A stretch of DNA of 31,918 nt from contig CABUKD010000024.1 of NCBI GenBank assembly GCA_902492105.1, positions 1 to 31,918 on the forward strand, given 5' to 3'. Below the pieces are notes generated by a model. It was not told the DNA's origin, did not search any database, and worked only from the letters and a program-made list of their open reading frames with translations. The DNA comes from an uncultured Clostridium sp. (lineage in GTDB: Bacteria; Bacillota; Clostridia; TANB77; CAG-508). Positions 14,715-22,637 of the stretch are shown here, in pieces; positions within the stretch are counted from its first letter, which is position 1, and every line of letters starts with the position of its first letter. The position numbers were made by a program, and so were the translations under genes.

Positions 14715-14808
14715 GGAGCGGTATCGAAGTGGTCATAACGAGGTTGACTCGAAATCAATTAGGCACCCATAAAGTGCCACGTGGGTTCGAATCCCACTCG
14801 CTCCGCCA
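14715..14808 (+). tRNA. tRNA-Ser, anticodon CGA
   Basis: 94 nt with a long class II variable arm (GGCAC...GTGCC) and an encoded CCA. Acceptor GGAGCGG pairs with TCGCTCC. The anticodon stem GTTGA/TCAAT encloses CTCGAAA with CGA at 14750-14752, reading TCG. The T-arm GTGGGTTCGAATCCCAC is standard. Confidence 0.96.
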
Positions 14809-14832
14809 AAATAAAAAACAGGAGGAAAAATT

Positions 14833-15582
14833 TTGATTACACAGGAAAAAAAACAAACCATTAAATTAGTAGTAGCAATATCTATTTTAGTATTAATTCT
14901 TGTATTTGTAGGTATCGTTATTATGAAATATGAAGTAGAAGGAGAAACTAATATGCCTTTTACTCTTTCTAAAATAGTTGTTGTAGGCTCTGCAGAAGGA
15001 CAAGAAAATGAAAAAAGCGATCGAAAATGGGATTTTAGTATTAATCAAAATAATGATGTTTATTTTTATATTGACCAAAATACCAATAGAGAAGTAGAAG
15101 AAGATTTATTAATTAAAAATGTAACAATTAGTAATATTCAAGTTATACAAGCGCCGCAAAAAGGAAACATTCAAACCTATATGCCAAATAGTGAAGCAGG
15201 TAGATTATTTAATTATGATGAGCAATTTTTAGTACAAGATAGTTTGACTTACAAAGGAGCAAGTCAAAGTAGTACTACCAATTTAGAAATTGGCAGTAAA
15301 GGTGGTAGCATAGTTGTAAGATTTGCTAATACTGCTATAGGAAATTATTCTTCTGATAAAGACAAACAAATTGCACATGACGGTACTTTACTAAAAAAAA
15401 TAGAAGCAAGTAAAGAAGAAATACAATTTAGTGTTTCATTTGACCTTTTAATTGAAACTACACAAAATAAATATCAAGCTAACATTACATTAGACTTACC
15501 AACAGGAACTTTAGGAGAAGAAGCAAACTGCTATTTTGAAAAAACAGATATGAGTGATATTATATTTAAAAGAGTAAAATAG
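14833..15582 (+). CDS. Single-pass membrane protein of unknown function, 249 aa
   Basis: TTG start at 14833 behind AGGAGG. A short charged N-terminus, one transmembrane helix (about 11-31) and then a ~215-aa domain rich in polar and beta-forming residues, presumably outside the membrane. The text after the helix (YEVEGETNMPFTLSKIVVVGSAEG) looks conserved-domain-like, but I cannot name a family. No cleavage site or lipobox is seen. It starts 25 bp after tRNA-Ser and ends ~80 bp before the SRP RNA promoter, so it is probably co-transcribed with tadA and the tRNAs. Confidence 0.75.
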   Translation: MITQEKKQTIKLVVAISILVLILVFVGIVIMKYEVEGETNMPFTLSKIVVVGSAEGQENEKSDRKWDFSINQNNDVYFYIDQNTNREVEEDLLIKNVTISNIQVIQAPQKGNIQTYMPNSEAGRLFNYDEQFLVQDSLTYKGASQSSTTNLEIGSKGGSIVVRFANTAIGNYSSDKDKQIAHDGTLLKKIEASKEEIQFSVSFDLLIETTQNKYQANITLDLPTGTLGEEANCYFEKTDMSDIIFKRVK

Positions 15583-15660
15583 TTTAAATTCATTTTATTA
15601 AATAACAAAAAAGAAAAACAACAAAAACATTGATTTTTGTACAATTTTATCTTAAAAAAC

Positions 15661-15689
15661 TTGATAAAAATAAAAAAACAGTATATAAT
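15661..15689 (+). promoter_or_regulatory. Sigma-A promoter of the SRP RNA
   Basis: TTGATA (15661-15666), exactly 17 nt, TATAAT (15684-15689). The expected start, about seven bases on, coincides with the first G of the SRP RNA closing stem at 15696. The strongest promoter-like site in this half of the window. Confidence 0.75.
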
Positions 15690-15695
15690 GCAAAT

Positions 15696-15842
15696 GGTAT
15701 GATTTGAAAACTTGGCCACTGTATGGAGAATAAATCAATAGGAGCCTGTGAACCTTGTCAGATCCGGAAGGAAGCAGCAATAAGCAGATACTCCTGTGTG
15801 AACTTTATTCTCCATAGAGTGACCAAATAAAAAAATCATACC
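15696..15842 (+). ncRNA. ffs: Signal recognition particle RNA
   Basis: Helix 8 with the SRP hallmark is present: TGTCAGATCCGGAAGGAAGC and then AGCAATAAGCAGATA, which forms the Ffh-binding asymmetric and symmetric loops closed by the GGAA tetraloop. A long stem (GGAGAATAAA/TTTATTCTCC and beyond) and an outer 10-bp closing stem GGTATGATTT/AAATCATACC (15696-15705 and 15833-15842) define the ends. At about 147 nt it lacks room for an Alu domain, so it is of the small bacterial type, although many Firmicutes have the large one. The RNA pairs with Ffh to target nascent membrane proteins. Confidence 0.93.
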
Positions 15843-15871
15843 ATCATTTTATGAAAAAACGAGGTGGAAAT

Positions 15872-17500
15872 ATGGCATATACCGCTTTATATCGAAAATT
15901 TAGACCACTAAGATTTGAAGATATGGTAGGGCAAGAACATATTACTAGAACCATACGTAATCAAATTATAGCAGGTAGAGTGGGGCATGCATATTTACTA
16001 AATGGAGGAAGAGGAACAGGTAAAACTACTACTGCTAAAATCTTGGCAAGAGCAGTGAACTGTTTAAATCCACAAGATGGAGAACCTTGTAATGAATGTG
16101 AAATTTGTAAAGCAGCTCTTGCAGGTTCTTTAACAGATATTGTAGAAATGGATGCGGCTTCTAATAATAGTGTAGACGATATTAGAGCCATTCGTGATGA
16201 AGTAAACTTTTTACCAACCTTAGCAAAATATAGAGTATATATTATTGATGAGGTTCATATGTTATCCACAGGAGCTTTTAATGCTTTATTAAAAACACTA
16301 GAGGAACCACCTTCTCATGTAAAATTTATTTTGGCAACTACAGAACCACAAAAATTACCAGCAACTATTCTTTCTAGGTGCCAAAGATTTGATTTTAAAA
16401 AGATTTCCAATGAAGATATTAGCAAAAGATTGCAATATGTATGTGATGAAAGTAAAATAGAAATTACCAAAGAAGCTCTAAAAATTATTGCCGTTTTAGC
16501 AGAAGGTGCTATGAGGGATGCCCTAAGTATTTTGGAAAGATGTTTACAAGAAGGAAACGAAAAAATTGATGAGGATTTAGTAAAAGATTTAGTAGGTATT
16601 CCAAAATTAACTTTTGTATCTCGCATTATGCAGGCTATTATAGAATATCATGTAGAAGATGTATTAAAAACGGTAGAAGAAGTGAATAATGAAGGAAAAG
16701 ATTTACAAAATCTTTTATGGGAATTAATTAAATACGCAAAAGATATTTTGGTATTTAAAACTTGTGGAAAATTAGAGATATATAATGAAGAAGAGCTAAA
16801 ACAAATAGATGCATTATCTAAGCAAATTTCAAAAGAAAGATTATTGCAAATTATCTATACATTATCACAATTAGAAAACGATATGAAATGGTCTTCTCAA
16901 AAAACAGTATTATTTGAAGTAGCAATGATAAAACTTTGCCATTCAGAAGAGAGTAGTAAAGGAACAGGACTAGAAGATATTGTACAAAGATTGAACATGT
17001 TAGAAGACAAAATAAACTCGGGAAAAATTGCAGTAAAAATCGATTCAAGTAGTGAACAAATACAAAATGGAACAAGTCAAAATGCAGAAAACAGTAAAAA
17101 ACAAGTGAAAATAAATCCAAATATAGGAAAAGTGGGAATAGAACAAGTAAATAATGTACAAGTAGAAAAATTACCATTTTGGCCTAAAGTAATAGAAGAA
17201 CTAAAACAGCAAAGAAAAATGTTATTAGCTAGTAACTTGTTAAATACAGTAGCCACCATGCTAAATGATATGACAGTAGGAATTGTTTTTCAAGGCGGAC
17301 TTACCCCTTTTGTAAAAAGCATTATGGAAAAACCAGAAAATATTCAAGAATTAACAAGACTTGTATCTATAGAATGTGGAAAAGAAATGAGAATTAAATT
17401 ATTAGACTATCAAGATCCAAGTTTAAAACAAAAATTAGAAAATTCACAGGAAAAAGCAGTAGAAGAACTAGGCATTGATGTGAATGTAATAGATTCTTAA
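15872..17500 (+). CDS. dnaX: DNA polymerase III subunit gamma/tau
   Basis: 542-aa clamp-loader ATPase. Walker A GGRGTGKTT is at 45-53, the zinc-binding Cys64/73/76/79 set sits in the insert, Walker B IIDEVH at 124-129, then the lid and collar domains. Beyond about 370 there is a low-complexity linker and a divergent C-terminal tau domain. An upstream ATG (15851) is in frame, but GAGGTGG at 15861-15867 serves the ATG at 15872, which gives the family start MAYTALYRKFRP. Loads the beta clamp at the replication fork. Adjacent to the SRP RNA and followed by ybaB and recR, the classic Firmicutes order. Confidence 0.95.
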   Translation: MAYTALYRKFRPLRFEDMVGQEHITRTIRNQIIAGRVGHAYLLNGGRGTGKTTTAKILARAVNCLNPQDGEPCNECEICKAALAGSLTDIVEMDAASNNSVDDIRAIRDEVNFLPTLAKYRVYIIDEVHMLSTGAFNALLKTLEEPPSHVKFILATTEPQKLPATILSRCQRFDFKKISNEDISKRLQYVCDESKIEITKEALKIIAVLAEGAMRDALSILERCLQEGNEKIDEDLVKDLVGIPKLTFVSRIMQAIIEYHVEDVLKTVEEVNNEGKDLQNLLWELIKYAKDILVFKTCGKLEIYNEEELKQIDALSKQISKERLLQIIYTLSQLENDMKWSSQKTVLFEVAMIKLCHSEESSKGTGLEDIVQRLNMLEDKINSGKIAVKIDSSSEQIQNGTSQNAENSKKQVKINPNIGKVGIEQVNNVQVEKLPFWPKVIEELKQQRKMLLASNLLNTVATMLNDMTVGIVFQGGLTPFVKSIMEKPENIQELTRLVSIECGKEMRIKLLDYQDPSLKQKLENSQEKAVEELGIDVNVIDS

Positions 17501-17544
17501 AAGAAAAAATTTAAATTAATATAAATTAAAAGGAGAGAAAAATT

Positions 17545-17883
17545 ATGTCAAAAAGAGGATTCCCAGGAATGGGTGGATTTGGTGGAATGAATATTAACCA
17601 ATTAATGAAAGAAGCAAAAAAAATGCAAGCAGATATGGAAAAATCACAAACAGAACTTGCAAGCAAGGAATTTGATGCAACTACTGGTGGTGGGGCCGTT
17701 TATGTAAAAGTATCTGGAGCAAAAGAAGTAAAAGAAATTAAAATTCAAAAAGAAGCAGTAGACCCAGAAGATGTAGAAATGCTACAAGATTTAATATTAA
17801 GTTGTGTAAATGAAGCCTTGAGAAAAGTAGATAGTGCTCAAGCACAAGAACTTGGAAAATATAATATTCCAGGCCTAATGTAA
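17545..17883 (+). CDS. Nucleoid-associated protein, YbaB/EbfC family
   Basis: 112 aa, a small DNA-binding protein that forms tweezers-like dimers. A Gly/Met-rich N-terminus (FPGMGGFGGMNINQLMKEA) is followed by a helix and the conserved GGAVYVKVSGAKEVKEIKI core, then a C-terminal helix. The ATG has AAAGGAGA upstream. It sits 44 bp after dnaX and 30 bp before recR, which almost always flank it; a role alongside RecR in repair is suspected but unproven. Confidence 0.93.
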   Translation: MSKRGFPGMGGFGGMNINQLMKEAKKMQADMEKSQTELASKEFDATTGGGAVYVKVSGAKEVKEIKIQKEAVDPEDVEMLQDLILSCVNEALRKVDSAQAQELGKYNIPGLM

Positions 17884-17913
17884 ATTGTTATTGTAAGAAA
17901 GAGGAATTAAAAC

Positions 17914-18516
17914 ATGTCATCCTACTATGCACCATCCATTGAAAAATTAATAGAAGCATTTGAAAAATTGCCTAGCATTGGAAATAAAACAGCTGCTAGG
18001 CTTGCTTTTCATATTCTAGATGCATCAGAAGAAGAAACAAAAGAATTTGTACAAGCTATTTTAGATGCTAAAAAGAATTTGAAATATTGTTCACAATGCT
18101 ATAATATTTCTGATACAGACCCATGCCCTATTTGCAGTAACCCTAATCGTGACCATAGTACCATTTGTGTGGTAGAAGATGTGCGAGATGTGGTAGCTAT
18201 GGAAAGAACACATGAATTTAAAGGTGTTTATCATGTGTTACATGGTAGTATATCCCCTATGAATGGAGTAGGACCAGATGAAATTAAAATTAAAGAATTA
18301 CTTTCTCGTTTGATGGGAGGGGAAGTAAAAGAGGTCATTTTAGCAACGAATCCAAGAGTAGAAGGAGAAGCAACTGCAATGTATATTTCTAAATTAGTAA
18401 AACCATTAGGAATAAAAGCAACTAGAATTGCCCATGGAATTCCAGTAGGAGGAGATTTAGAATATACAGATGAAGTTACTTTAAGTAAAGCTTTAGAAGG
18501 AAGAAGAGAAGTTTAA
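17914..18516 (+). CDS. recR: Recombination mediator RecR
   Basis: 200-aa protein of standard length. Helix-hairpin-helix LPSIGNKTAARLA at 19-31, a C4 zinc finger (Cys59, 62, 71, 74) and a TOPRIM domain starting CVVEDVRD with Glu88-Asp89. With RecO (and RecF) it loads RecA on SSB-coated gaps. The stop overlaps a 15-bp palindrome (18513-18527) shared with the end of the converging glycosyltransferase gene only 7 bp away. Confidence 0.96.
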   Translation: MSSYYAPSIEKLIEAFEKLPSIGNKTAARLAFHILDASEEETKEFVQAILDAKKNLKYCSQCYNISDTDPCPICSNPNRDHSTICVVEDVRDVVAMERTHEFKGVYHVLHGSISPMNGVGPDEIKIKELLSRLMGGEVKEVILATNPRVEGEATAMYISKLVKPLGIKATRIAHGIPVGGDLEYTDEVTLSKALEGRREV

Positions 18517-18523
18517 TTGTCAA

Positions 18524-19651
18524 TTAATTTTTTAAAATCAATTCACAAATCTCTTTAGTAGAATTTTTCTTGGCAAGTAATTTAGCATTTTTCTTCATAT
18601 CTTCCAACTTTTCATTATCTTTAAACAAAGAAATTAGAATTTCATCAGGACTATCTTTAGCGCGTATCCAAACTCCTGCACCTTTCTGTTCCAAAAATTC
18701 TGCATTTTCTTCTTCTTGTCCAGGTATTGGATTAATCACAATCATAGGAAGTTCACAAGCTAATGTTTCAGTAGTTGTTAATCCACCAGGCTTACTTACT
18801 ACTATACTTGCAATATGCATTAATTCTGGCACTTTATCAGTAAACCCTAAAACACGAACCCTATCTTGTGCGTGACATTCTTGTACTAAATTTTCAAAAG
18901 CTTCTTTCATTTTCTCATTTTTACCGGCAGCTGCCACAATTTGGTAATCTGGTACTTTTTCTAAAAAAGCTTTCAAAATAGCTACAGTTCGTTCTTTTCC
19001 TAAACCAAATTCTCCTCCACCAAAAAATAAAATTACTTTTTTATTAGGATCTAAATCAAACATTTCATAAATTTTATTTTGGTCAAAACTTTCAAAAAAT
19101 CTACTAGACATAGGAATTCCAGTTACATGTATTTTGTTTTCAGCAACTCCATAAGCTATTAAATCTTGTTTCATAGAATCATTAGAAACAAAAAATAAAT
19201 TTGTATATTCGTGACCAATAAGCCATTGCTTGTGCATTGCAAAATCAGTCATAATAGTAGCAAGTTTGCAATGAAGCAATCCTTTTTTCTTTAAAAAACT
19301 TACCATTTGACTACTAAATGGATGAGTAGAAATAATATAATCTGGATTTTTTTCTTCAATTAATTTAAATAATTTTTTTGCCATTAATTTATTACTATCT
19401 TTACTAATTTTAGAAAGCAATCCCTTTTCAGAGCCAGAATAAACTTTTCCCCATAATTTAGGAGCTTTTTTAGCCATTTCTCTATAAGCCCCAGTTGTTA
19501 ATTTTTCTAATGTCTTGCTAATATATTTCATACAATCAATCATTTCTGTTTCTATAGCAGGATAATTTTCTAAAAAATAATTTTGAATTGATTTGGCTGC
19601 AGATAGATGTCCACCACCATAAGATGCATAAAAAATTAATATTTTTTTCAT
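18524..19651 (-). CDS. Diacylglycerol glycosyltransferase (MGDG synthase / UgtP-like, GT28)
   Basis: 375-aa MurG-fold glycosyltransferase. GGGH at 12-15, the linker GGGEFGLG (211-218), and the nucleotide-sugar site KPGGLTTTE (287-295) with GQEEENA (311-317), all typical of the MGDG_synth/GT28 family. It is predicted to add glucose or galactose from a UDP-sugar to diacylglycerol on the inner membrane face, giving membrane glycolipids or the lipoteichoic acid anchor. No membrane helix; peripheral binding is usual. The start ATG follows GAGGAAAC. Substrate sugar and processivity are not visible. A UDP-sugar supply route is encoded at 6.4-9.5 kb. Confidence 0.85.
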   Translation of the reverse strand: MKKILIFYASYGGGHLSAAKSIQNYFLENYPAIETEMIDCMKYISKTLEKLTTGAYREMAKKAPKLWGKVYSGSEKGLLSKISKDSNKLMAKKLFKLIEEKNPDYIISTHPFSSQMVSFLKKKGLLHCKLATIMTDFAMHKQWLIGHEYTNLFFVSNDSMKQDLIAYGVAENKIHVTGIPMSSRFFESFDQNKIYEMFDLDPNKKVILFFGGGEFGLGKERTVAILKAFLEKVPDYQIVAAAGKNEKMKEAFENLVQECHAQDRVRVLGFTDKVPELMHIASIVVSKPGGLTTTETLACELPMIVINPIPGQEEENAEFLEQKGAGVWIRAKDSPDEILISLFKDNEKLEDMKKNAKLLAKKNSTKEICELILKN

Positions 19652-19780
19652 TAAAGTTGTTTCCTCACATAATAAGAATATAAAACTATATTTATAAACT
19701 TATTCTTTCTTTTTTTATTTGTTCTTTTATGTCATTTTATCATAAAGAAATAATATGCACAATGTATTTGTTTTAAAAAT

Positions 19781-19809
19781 GAATAATTTAACAAAAAATG
19801 TACAAAATA
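19781..19809 (+). promoter_or_regulatory. Candidate sigma-G promoter of sleB
   Basis: GAATA (19781-19785), 17 nt, CAAAATA (19803-19809) resembles the sigma-G consensus (GHATR, 17-18 nt, CATWHTA) with one mismatch in the -10. It fits the known forespore expression of sleB. The rest of 19652-19851 shows nothing else. Confidence 0.35.
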
Positions 19810-19851
19810 CAAGTAGAAAAAATATTTTGTAAAAAAGAATGGAGACAATAT

Positions 19852-20349
19852 ATGAAAATAAAAAAAGAAATTTACAATATTCTAAAAACAAGCAGTTTAT
19901 TTATTATGCTAGTACTTGTATTGATTGCTATTTTTTATCTTTTCAGCCTATTAGGAGCAGAAGAACAAGTAAAAGCAGCAGGAGGAGGAAATACCTCAGA
20001 TGTACAACTTTTAGCAAGAGCCATTAATGGAGAAGCAAGAGGAGAACCTTATGAAGGACAAGTAGCAGTTGGAGCAGTTATTTTAAATAGAGTAAAAGAT
20101 TCTAGGTTTCCAAACACCATTGCAGGAGTTATTTACCAATCAGGAGCATTTACAGCAGTAGCGGATGGCCAAATTAATGTACCAATAGATGAAGACTCTA
20201 CGGTAGTAAAAGCAGCACAAGATGCGTTAAATGGTTGGGACCCAACTGGCGGAGCAGTTTATTATTTTAATCCAGATACAGCTACTAATAAATGGATTTG
20301 GTCAAGACCTCTTATAAAAACAATTGGAAAACATAGATTTTGCAAGTAA
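19852..20349 (+). CDS. sleB: Spore cortex-lytic enzyme SleB
   Basis: 165 aa from the ATG at 19852, chosen because GGAGA (19841-19845) precedes it; an upstream in-frame ATG at 19798 has no ribosome site. One N-terminal hydrophobic segment (about 15-35) exports it. The hydrolase_2 domain follows: LLARAINGEARGEPYEGQVA with catalytic Glu61, then AGVIYQSGAF and SRPLIKTIGKHRF at the end. A lytic transglycosylase for muramic-delta-lactam cortex peptidoglycan during germination. Unlike Bacillus SleB it has no N-terminal peptidoglycan-binding domain. ypeB, its usual partner, is next. Confidence 0.9.
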   Translation: MKIKKEIYNILKTSSLFIMLVLVLIAIFYLFSLLGAEEQVKAAGGGNTSDVQLLARAINGEARGEPYEGQVAVGAVILNRVKDSRFPNTIAGVIYQSGAFTAVADGQINVPIDEDSTVVKAAQDALNGWDPTGGAVYYFNPDTATNKWIWSRPLIKTIGKHRFCK

Positions 20350-20487
20350 GAAAAGTAGCATTATTTATATTTACAGCAAGCAGTAAAATATAAAAACGTA
20401 GACAATAAAGACATGAAAAAAATAGAAGTTTATAGGAATCTTCTTTTAATAGAAAAACCTAAATTTGTGAAACAAGGATGTAAGAAA

Positions 20488-21879
20488 ATGGGAAAGATTA
20501 CAGAAAAATTAACAGATTGGAAAAACAGATTAAAAGATAGACACATGTTAAGTGTTATTGTAGTACTATTTGCAATTATTATTGCAATGGGAGTGTGGAT
20601 TTATAAAAAACAAGTAGATTATAGAAATGCCTCAGAAAATCAATATAATATGGCATTCTATGAGTTGGTAGACTATATTCAAAATGTAGAAACATATTTA
20701 GCAAAATCCCTTATCTCTAGCACACCAGAACATGGAGCAGAGACTCTAACCAATGTGTGGAGAGAAGCAAACCTAGCACAAGTGTATTTATCAAGACTTC
20801 CAATAGATAGTGTAGAATTAGAAAAAACAGCTAAATTTTTAAATCAAGTAAGTGATTATAGCTATTCTCTATCTAGAAAAAATATTTATAATGAATCACT
20901 TACAGAAGATGATTTAAAAAATTTAGAAGAATTACATGGCTATAGCGTAGAATTGGAAAACACATTAAATCAACTATCTGCAGATATGAATGAAGGAAGA
21001 ATTAGTTGGGGAGAATTAACCAAAAAAGGAACAGTTGCATTTGCACAAGAAGTAAGTAACATTTCAAAAGACAGTTTTAGTAATTTAGAAGAAAACTTCC
21101 ATGAATATTCAGGATTAATTTATGATGGAGCTTTTTCAGAACATATTACTAGCAAAGAGAAAAAAGGTCTAACAGGGGAAAATATAACAGAGCAGCAAGC
21201 ACAAGAAATTGCAACTCAATTTATAGGGCAAGACAAAGTACAAGAAATTAGTTTATCTAGTAAATCCGAAAATACAGATATGGTAACCTATGACTTTAAT
21301 GTAAAAATAAATGGAGAACAAGAACCAAATTTAGTAATTTCTATTTCAGAAAAAGGTGGACATGTTGTATTTATGAATTACAATAGAAACATTGAAGCAG
21401 AGAGTGTAACACAAGAAAGAGCAGATGAAATAGGAAAACAATTCTTAGAATCCCACGGATTTAAAAACATGAAAGAAACCTATTACTTAAAACAAGAGGG
21501 AATTGTAACCATTAATTATGCTTATGAACAAGAAGGAGTAGTAGTTTACCCCGACTTAGTAAAACTAAAAATTGCATTAGACAATGGAGAAGTAATGGGA
21601 ATAGAAACAACAGGATATTTAAATAACCATGAAAAAAGAAATGTAAGTAATATAAAAATCTCTAAAGAAGAAGCAAAAAAAGGACTTAATCCAAAATTAG
21701 AAATTTTAAGTGAGGGCCTAGCAATTATTCCAACTGAATGGAAGAGCGAAGTATTATGTTGGGAATTTAAAGGAAGAGTAGATGAAACAGATTTCTTAGT
21801 ATATATCAATGCCGAAACAGGAAAAGAAGAAGACATTCTAGTAATAGTAAATACACCAAATGGCACATTAACACATTAA
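20488..21879 (+). CDS. ypeB: Germination protein YpeB
   Basis: 463 aa from ATG 20488. That start has AAGGA nine bases upstream and places the transmembrane helix near residues 20-39; the longer frame from 20413 has no good ribosome site. A helical ectodomain (about 45-230) is followed by PepSY-like modules (e.g. TEQQAQEIATQFIGQD, and TQERADEIGKQFLESHG). YpeB is needed for SleB to be incorporated and stable in the spore and is probably an inhibitor or chaperone of it. Length agrees with Bacillus YpeB (about 450). Ends at the GACCAAGAG repeats. Confidence 0.92.
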   Translation: MGKITEKLTDWKNRLKDRHMLSVIVVLFAIIIAMGVWIYKKQVDYRNASENQYNMAFYELVDYIQNVETYLAKSLISSTPEHGAETLTNVWREANLAQVYLSRLPIDSVELEKTAKFLNQVSDYSYSLSRKNIYNESLTEDDLKNLEELHGYSVELENTLNQLSADMNEGRISWGELTKKGTVAFAQEVSNISKDSFSNLEENFHEYSGLIYDGAFSEHITSKEKKGLTGENITEQQAQEIATQFIGQDKVQEISLSSKSENTDMVTYDFNVKINGEQEPNLVISISEKGGHVVFMNYNRNIEAESVTQERADEIGKQFLESHGFKNMKETYYLKQEGIVTINYAYEQEGVVVYPDLVKLKIALDNGEVMGIETTGYLNNHEKRNVSNIKISKEEAKKGLNPKLEILSEGLAIIPTEWKSEVLCWEFKGRVDETDFLVYINAETGKEEDILVIVNTPNGTLTH

Positions 21880-21881
21880 TC

Positions 21882-21950
21882 GACCAAGAGAGACGACCAA
21901 GAGGGACGTTCCTTTTTGGCTGATTTTCAACCAAAAGGGACACTCCTTTA
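21882..21950 (+). repeat. GACCAAGAG tandem repeat and hairpins
   Basis: CGACCAAGAGAGA (from 21881) is immediately repeated as CGACCAAGAGGGA. The second copy pairs with TTCCTTTTTGG (21897-21906 with 21909-21919, 10 bp with wobbles). A weaker hairpin, AAAGGGA...TCCTTT, follows. The same word, GACCAAGAGGGAG, lies in the terminator loop at 13.94 kb. It looks like a dispersed 3'-end motif of this genome. Confidence 0.5.
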
Positions 21951-21973
21951 AATCTAATAAAATCATATTAAAT

Positions 21974-22007
21974 AAAAACAGCTCAAATTGTGAGCTGTTT
22001 TTGGTTT
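21974..22007 (+). terminator. Intrinsic terminator of sleB-ypeB
   Basis: AAAAACAGCTCA (21974-21985) and TGAGCTGTTTTT (21991-22002) form a perfect 12-bp stem around AATTG, ending in T. The following 22008-22290 contains an isolated AAGGAGG at about 22022 with no usable start, and otherwise nothing recognised. Confidence 0.8.
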
Positions 22008-22297
22008 TGTACTCAAAAACTAAGGAGGATAGATTTTTTCTCCAGAGAATGTAAATTATCTTGTATCACATTTTATGTTGCTTTACAACTTTTATAAATT
22101 TTAATTATTAAAAAATTTAGAATAGTAAAAGCAATGAGATGAAAACAAAAAGAATATACGTGTTACATATGTGTCTAATTTAAAATTTGGAAAAAATTAA
22201 AAAAATATTTTTTTAAAAATGGGAAATAATAAAAGTAGGAAAATACGCAAATATTTTCTTTAAAATTATAAAACTTGTGATGCAAGGAGGTAACAGT

Positions 22298-22474
22298 ATG
22301 TCAAAAAATAAAACTATTATTTCAGATAAATTAAGAGAAGAAATTGCAAAAGAACTTGGTGTTTATGATAAAGTAAAACAGGATGGTGGATGGGGAAATG
22401 TATCATCTAAAACTTGTGGAAATATTGTTACAAAAGCAATTGAAATTGCAAATAGAAGTACTAATGAAAATTAG
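22298..22474 (+). CDS. Small acid-soluble spore protein, alpha/beta type
   Basis: 58 aa from ATG 22298, which follows AAGGAGG at 7 nt; an upstream in-frame ATG overlaps that site and is not used. The first conserved helix reads KLREEIAKELGV (11-22). The second reads GGWGNVSSKTCGNIVTKAIEIA (30-51), close to clostridial alpha/beta SASP. These proteins coat forespore DNA, protect it from UV and heat, and are degraded by GPR at germination. It is shorter than usual (60-75 aa). Monocistronic; no clear sigma-G site was found. Confidence 0.82.
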   Translation: MSKNKTIISDKLREEIAKELGVYDKVKQDGGWGNVSSKTCGNIVTKAIEIANRSTNEN

Positions 22475-22477
22475 CAA

Positions 22478-22506
22478 AACAGTCTAAAAATTTAGGCTGT
22501 TTTTTT
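22478..22506 (+). terminator. Intrinsic terminator of the SASP gene
   Basis: AACAGTCTAAA (22478-22488) pairs with TTTAGGCTGTT (22491-22501), one G-T wobble, and a run of seven T follows. Begins 4 bp after the stop codon. Confidence 0.8.
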
Positions 22507-22569
22507 GGCTTATTAATATTGAAATTAAACTCTATAAATATTAAAAAATAAAAAATATCATAACTTTTC

Positions 22570-22599
22570 TTGCAAGATACCTTTCATTTGGCATATAAT
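22570..22599 (+). promoter_or_regulatory. Sigma-A promoter of murF-ddl
   Basis: TTGCAA (22570-22575), an 18-nt spacer and TATAAT (22594-22599), 38 bp upstream of murF. Confidence 0.6.
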
Positions 22600-22637
22600 T
22601 AAAAAGAACTAAAATTTTAACAAAAGACCAGGAAGGA

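Noticed and set aside
15872..17500. Programmed frameshift in dnaX giving a short gamma form
   Set aside because: No A-AAA-AAG slippery heptamer with a downstream hairpin was found at the expected place near residue 430.
22298..22474. XRE-like small DNA-binding regulator
   Set aside because: EIAKELGV resembles a helix-turn-helix start, but the second half (S-x-x-C-G-N-x-V-x-K-A-I) fits clostridial alpha/beta SASP much better.
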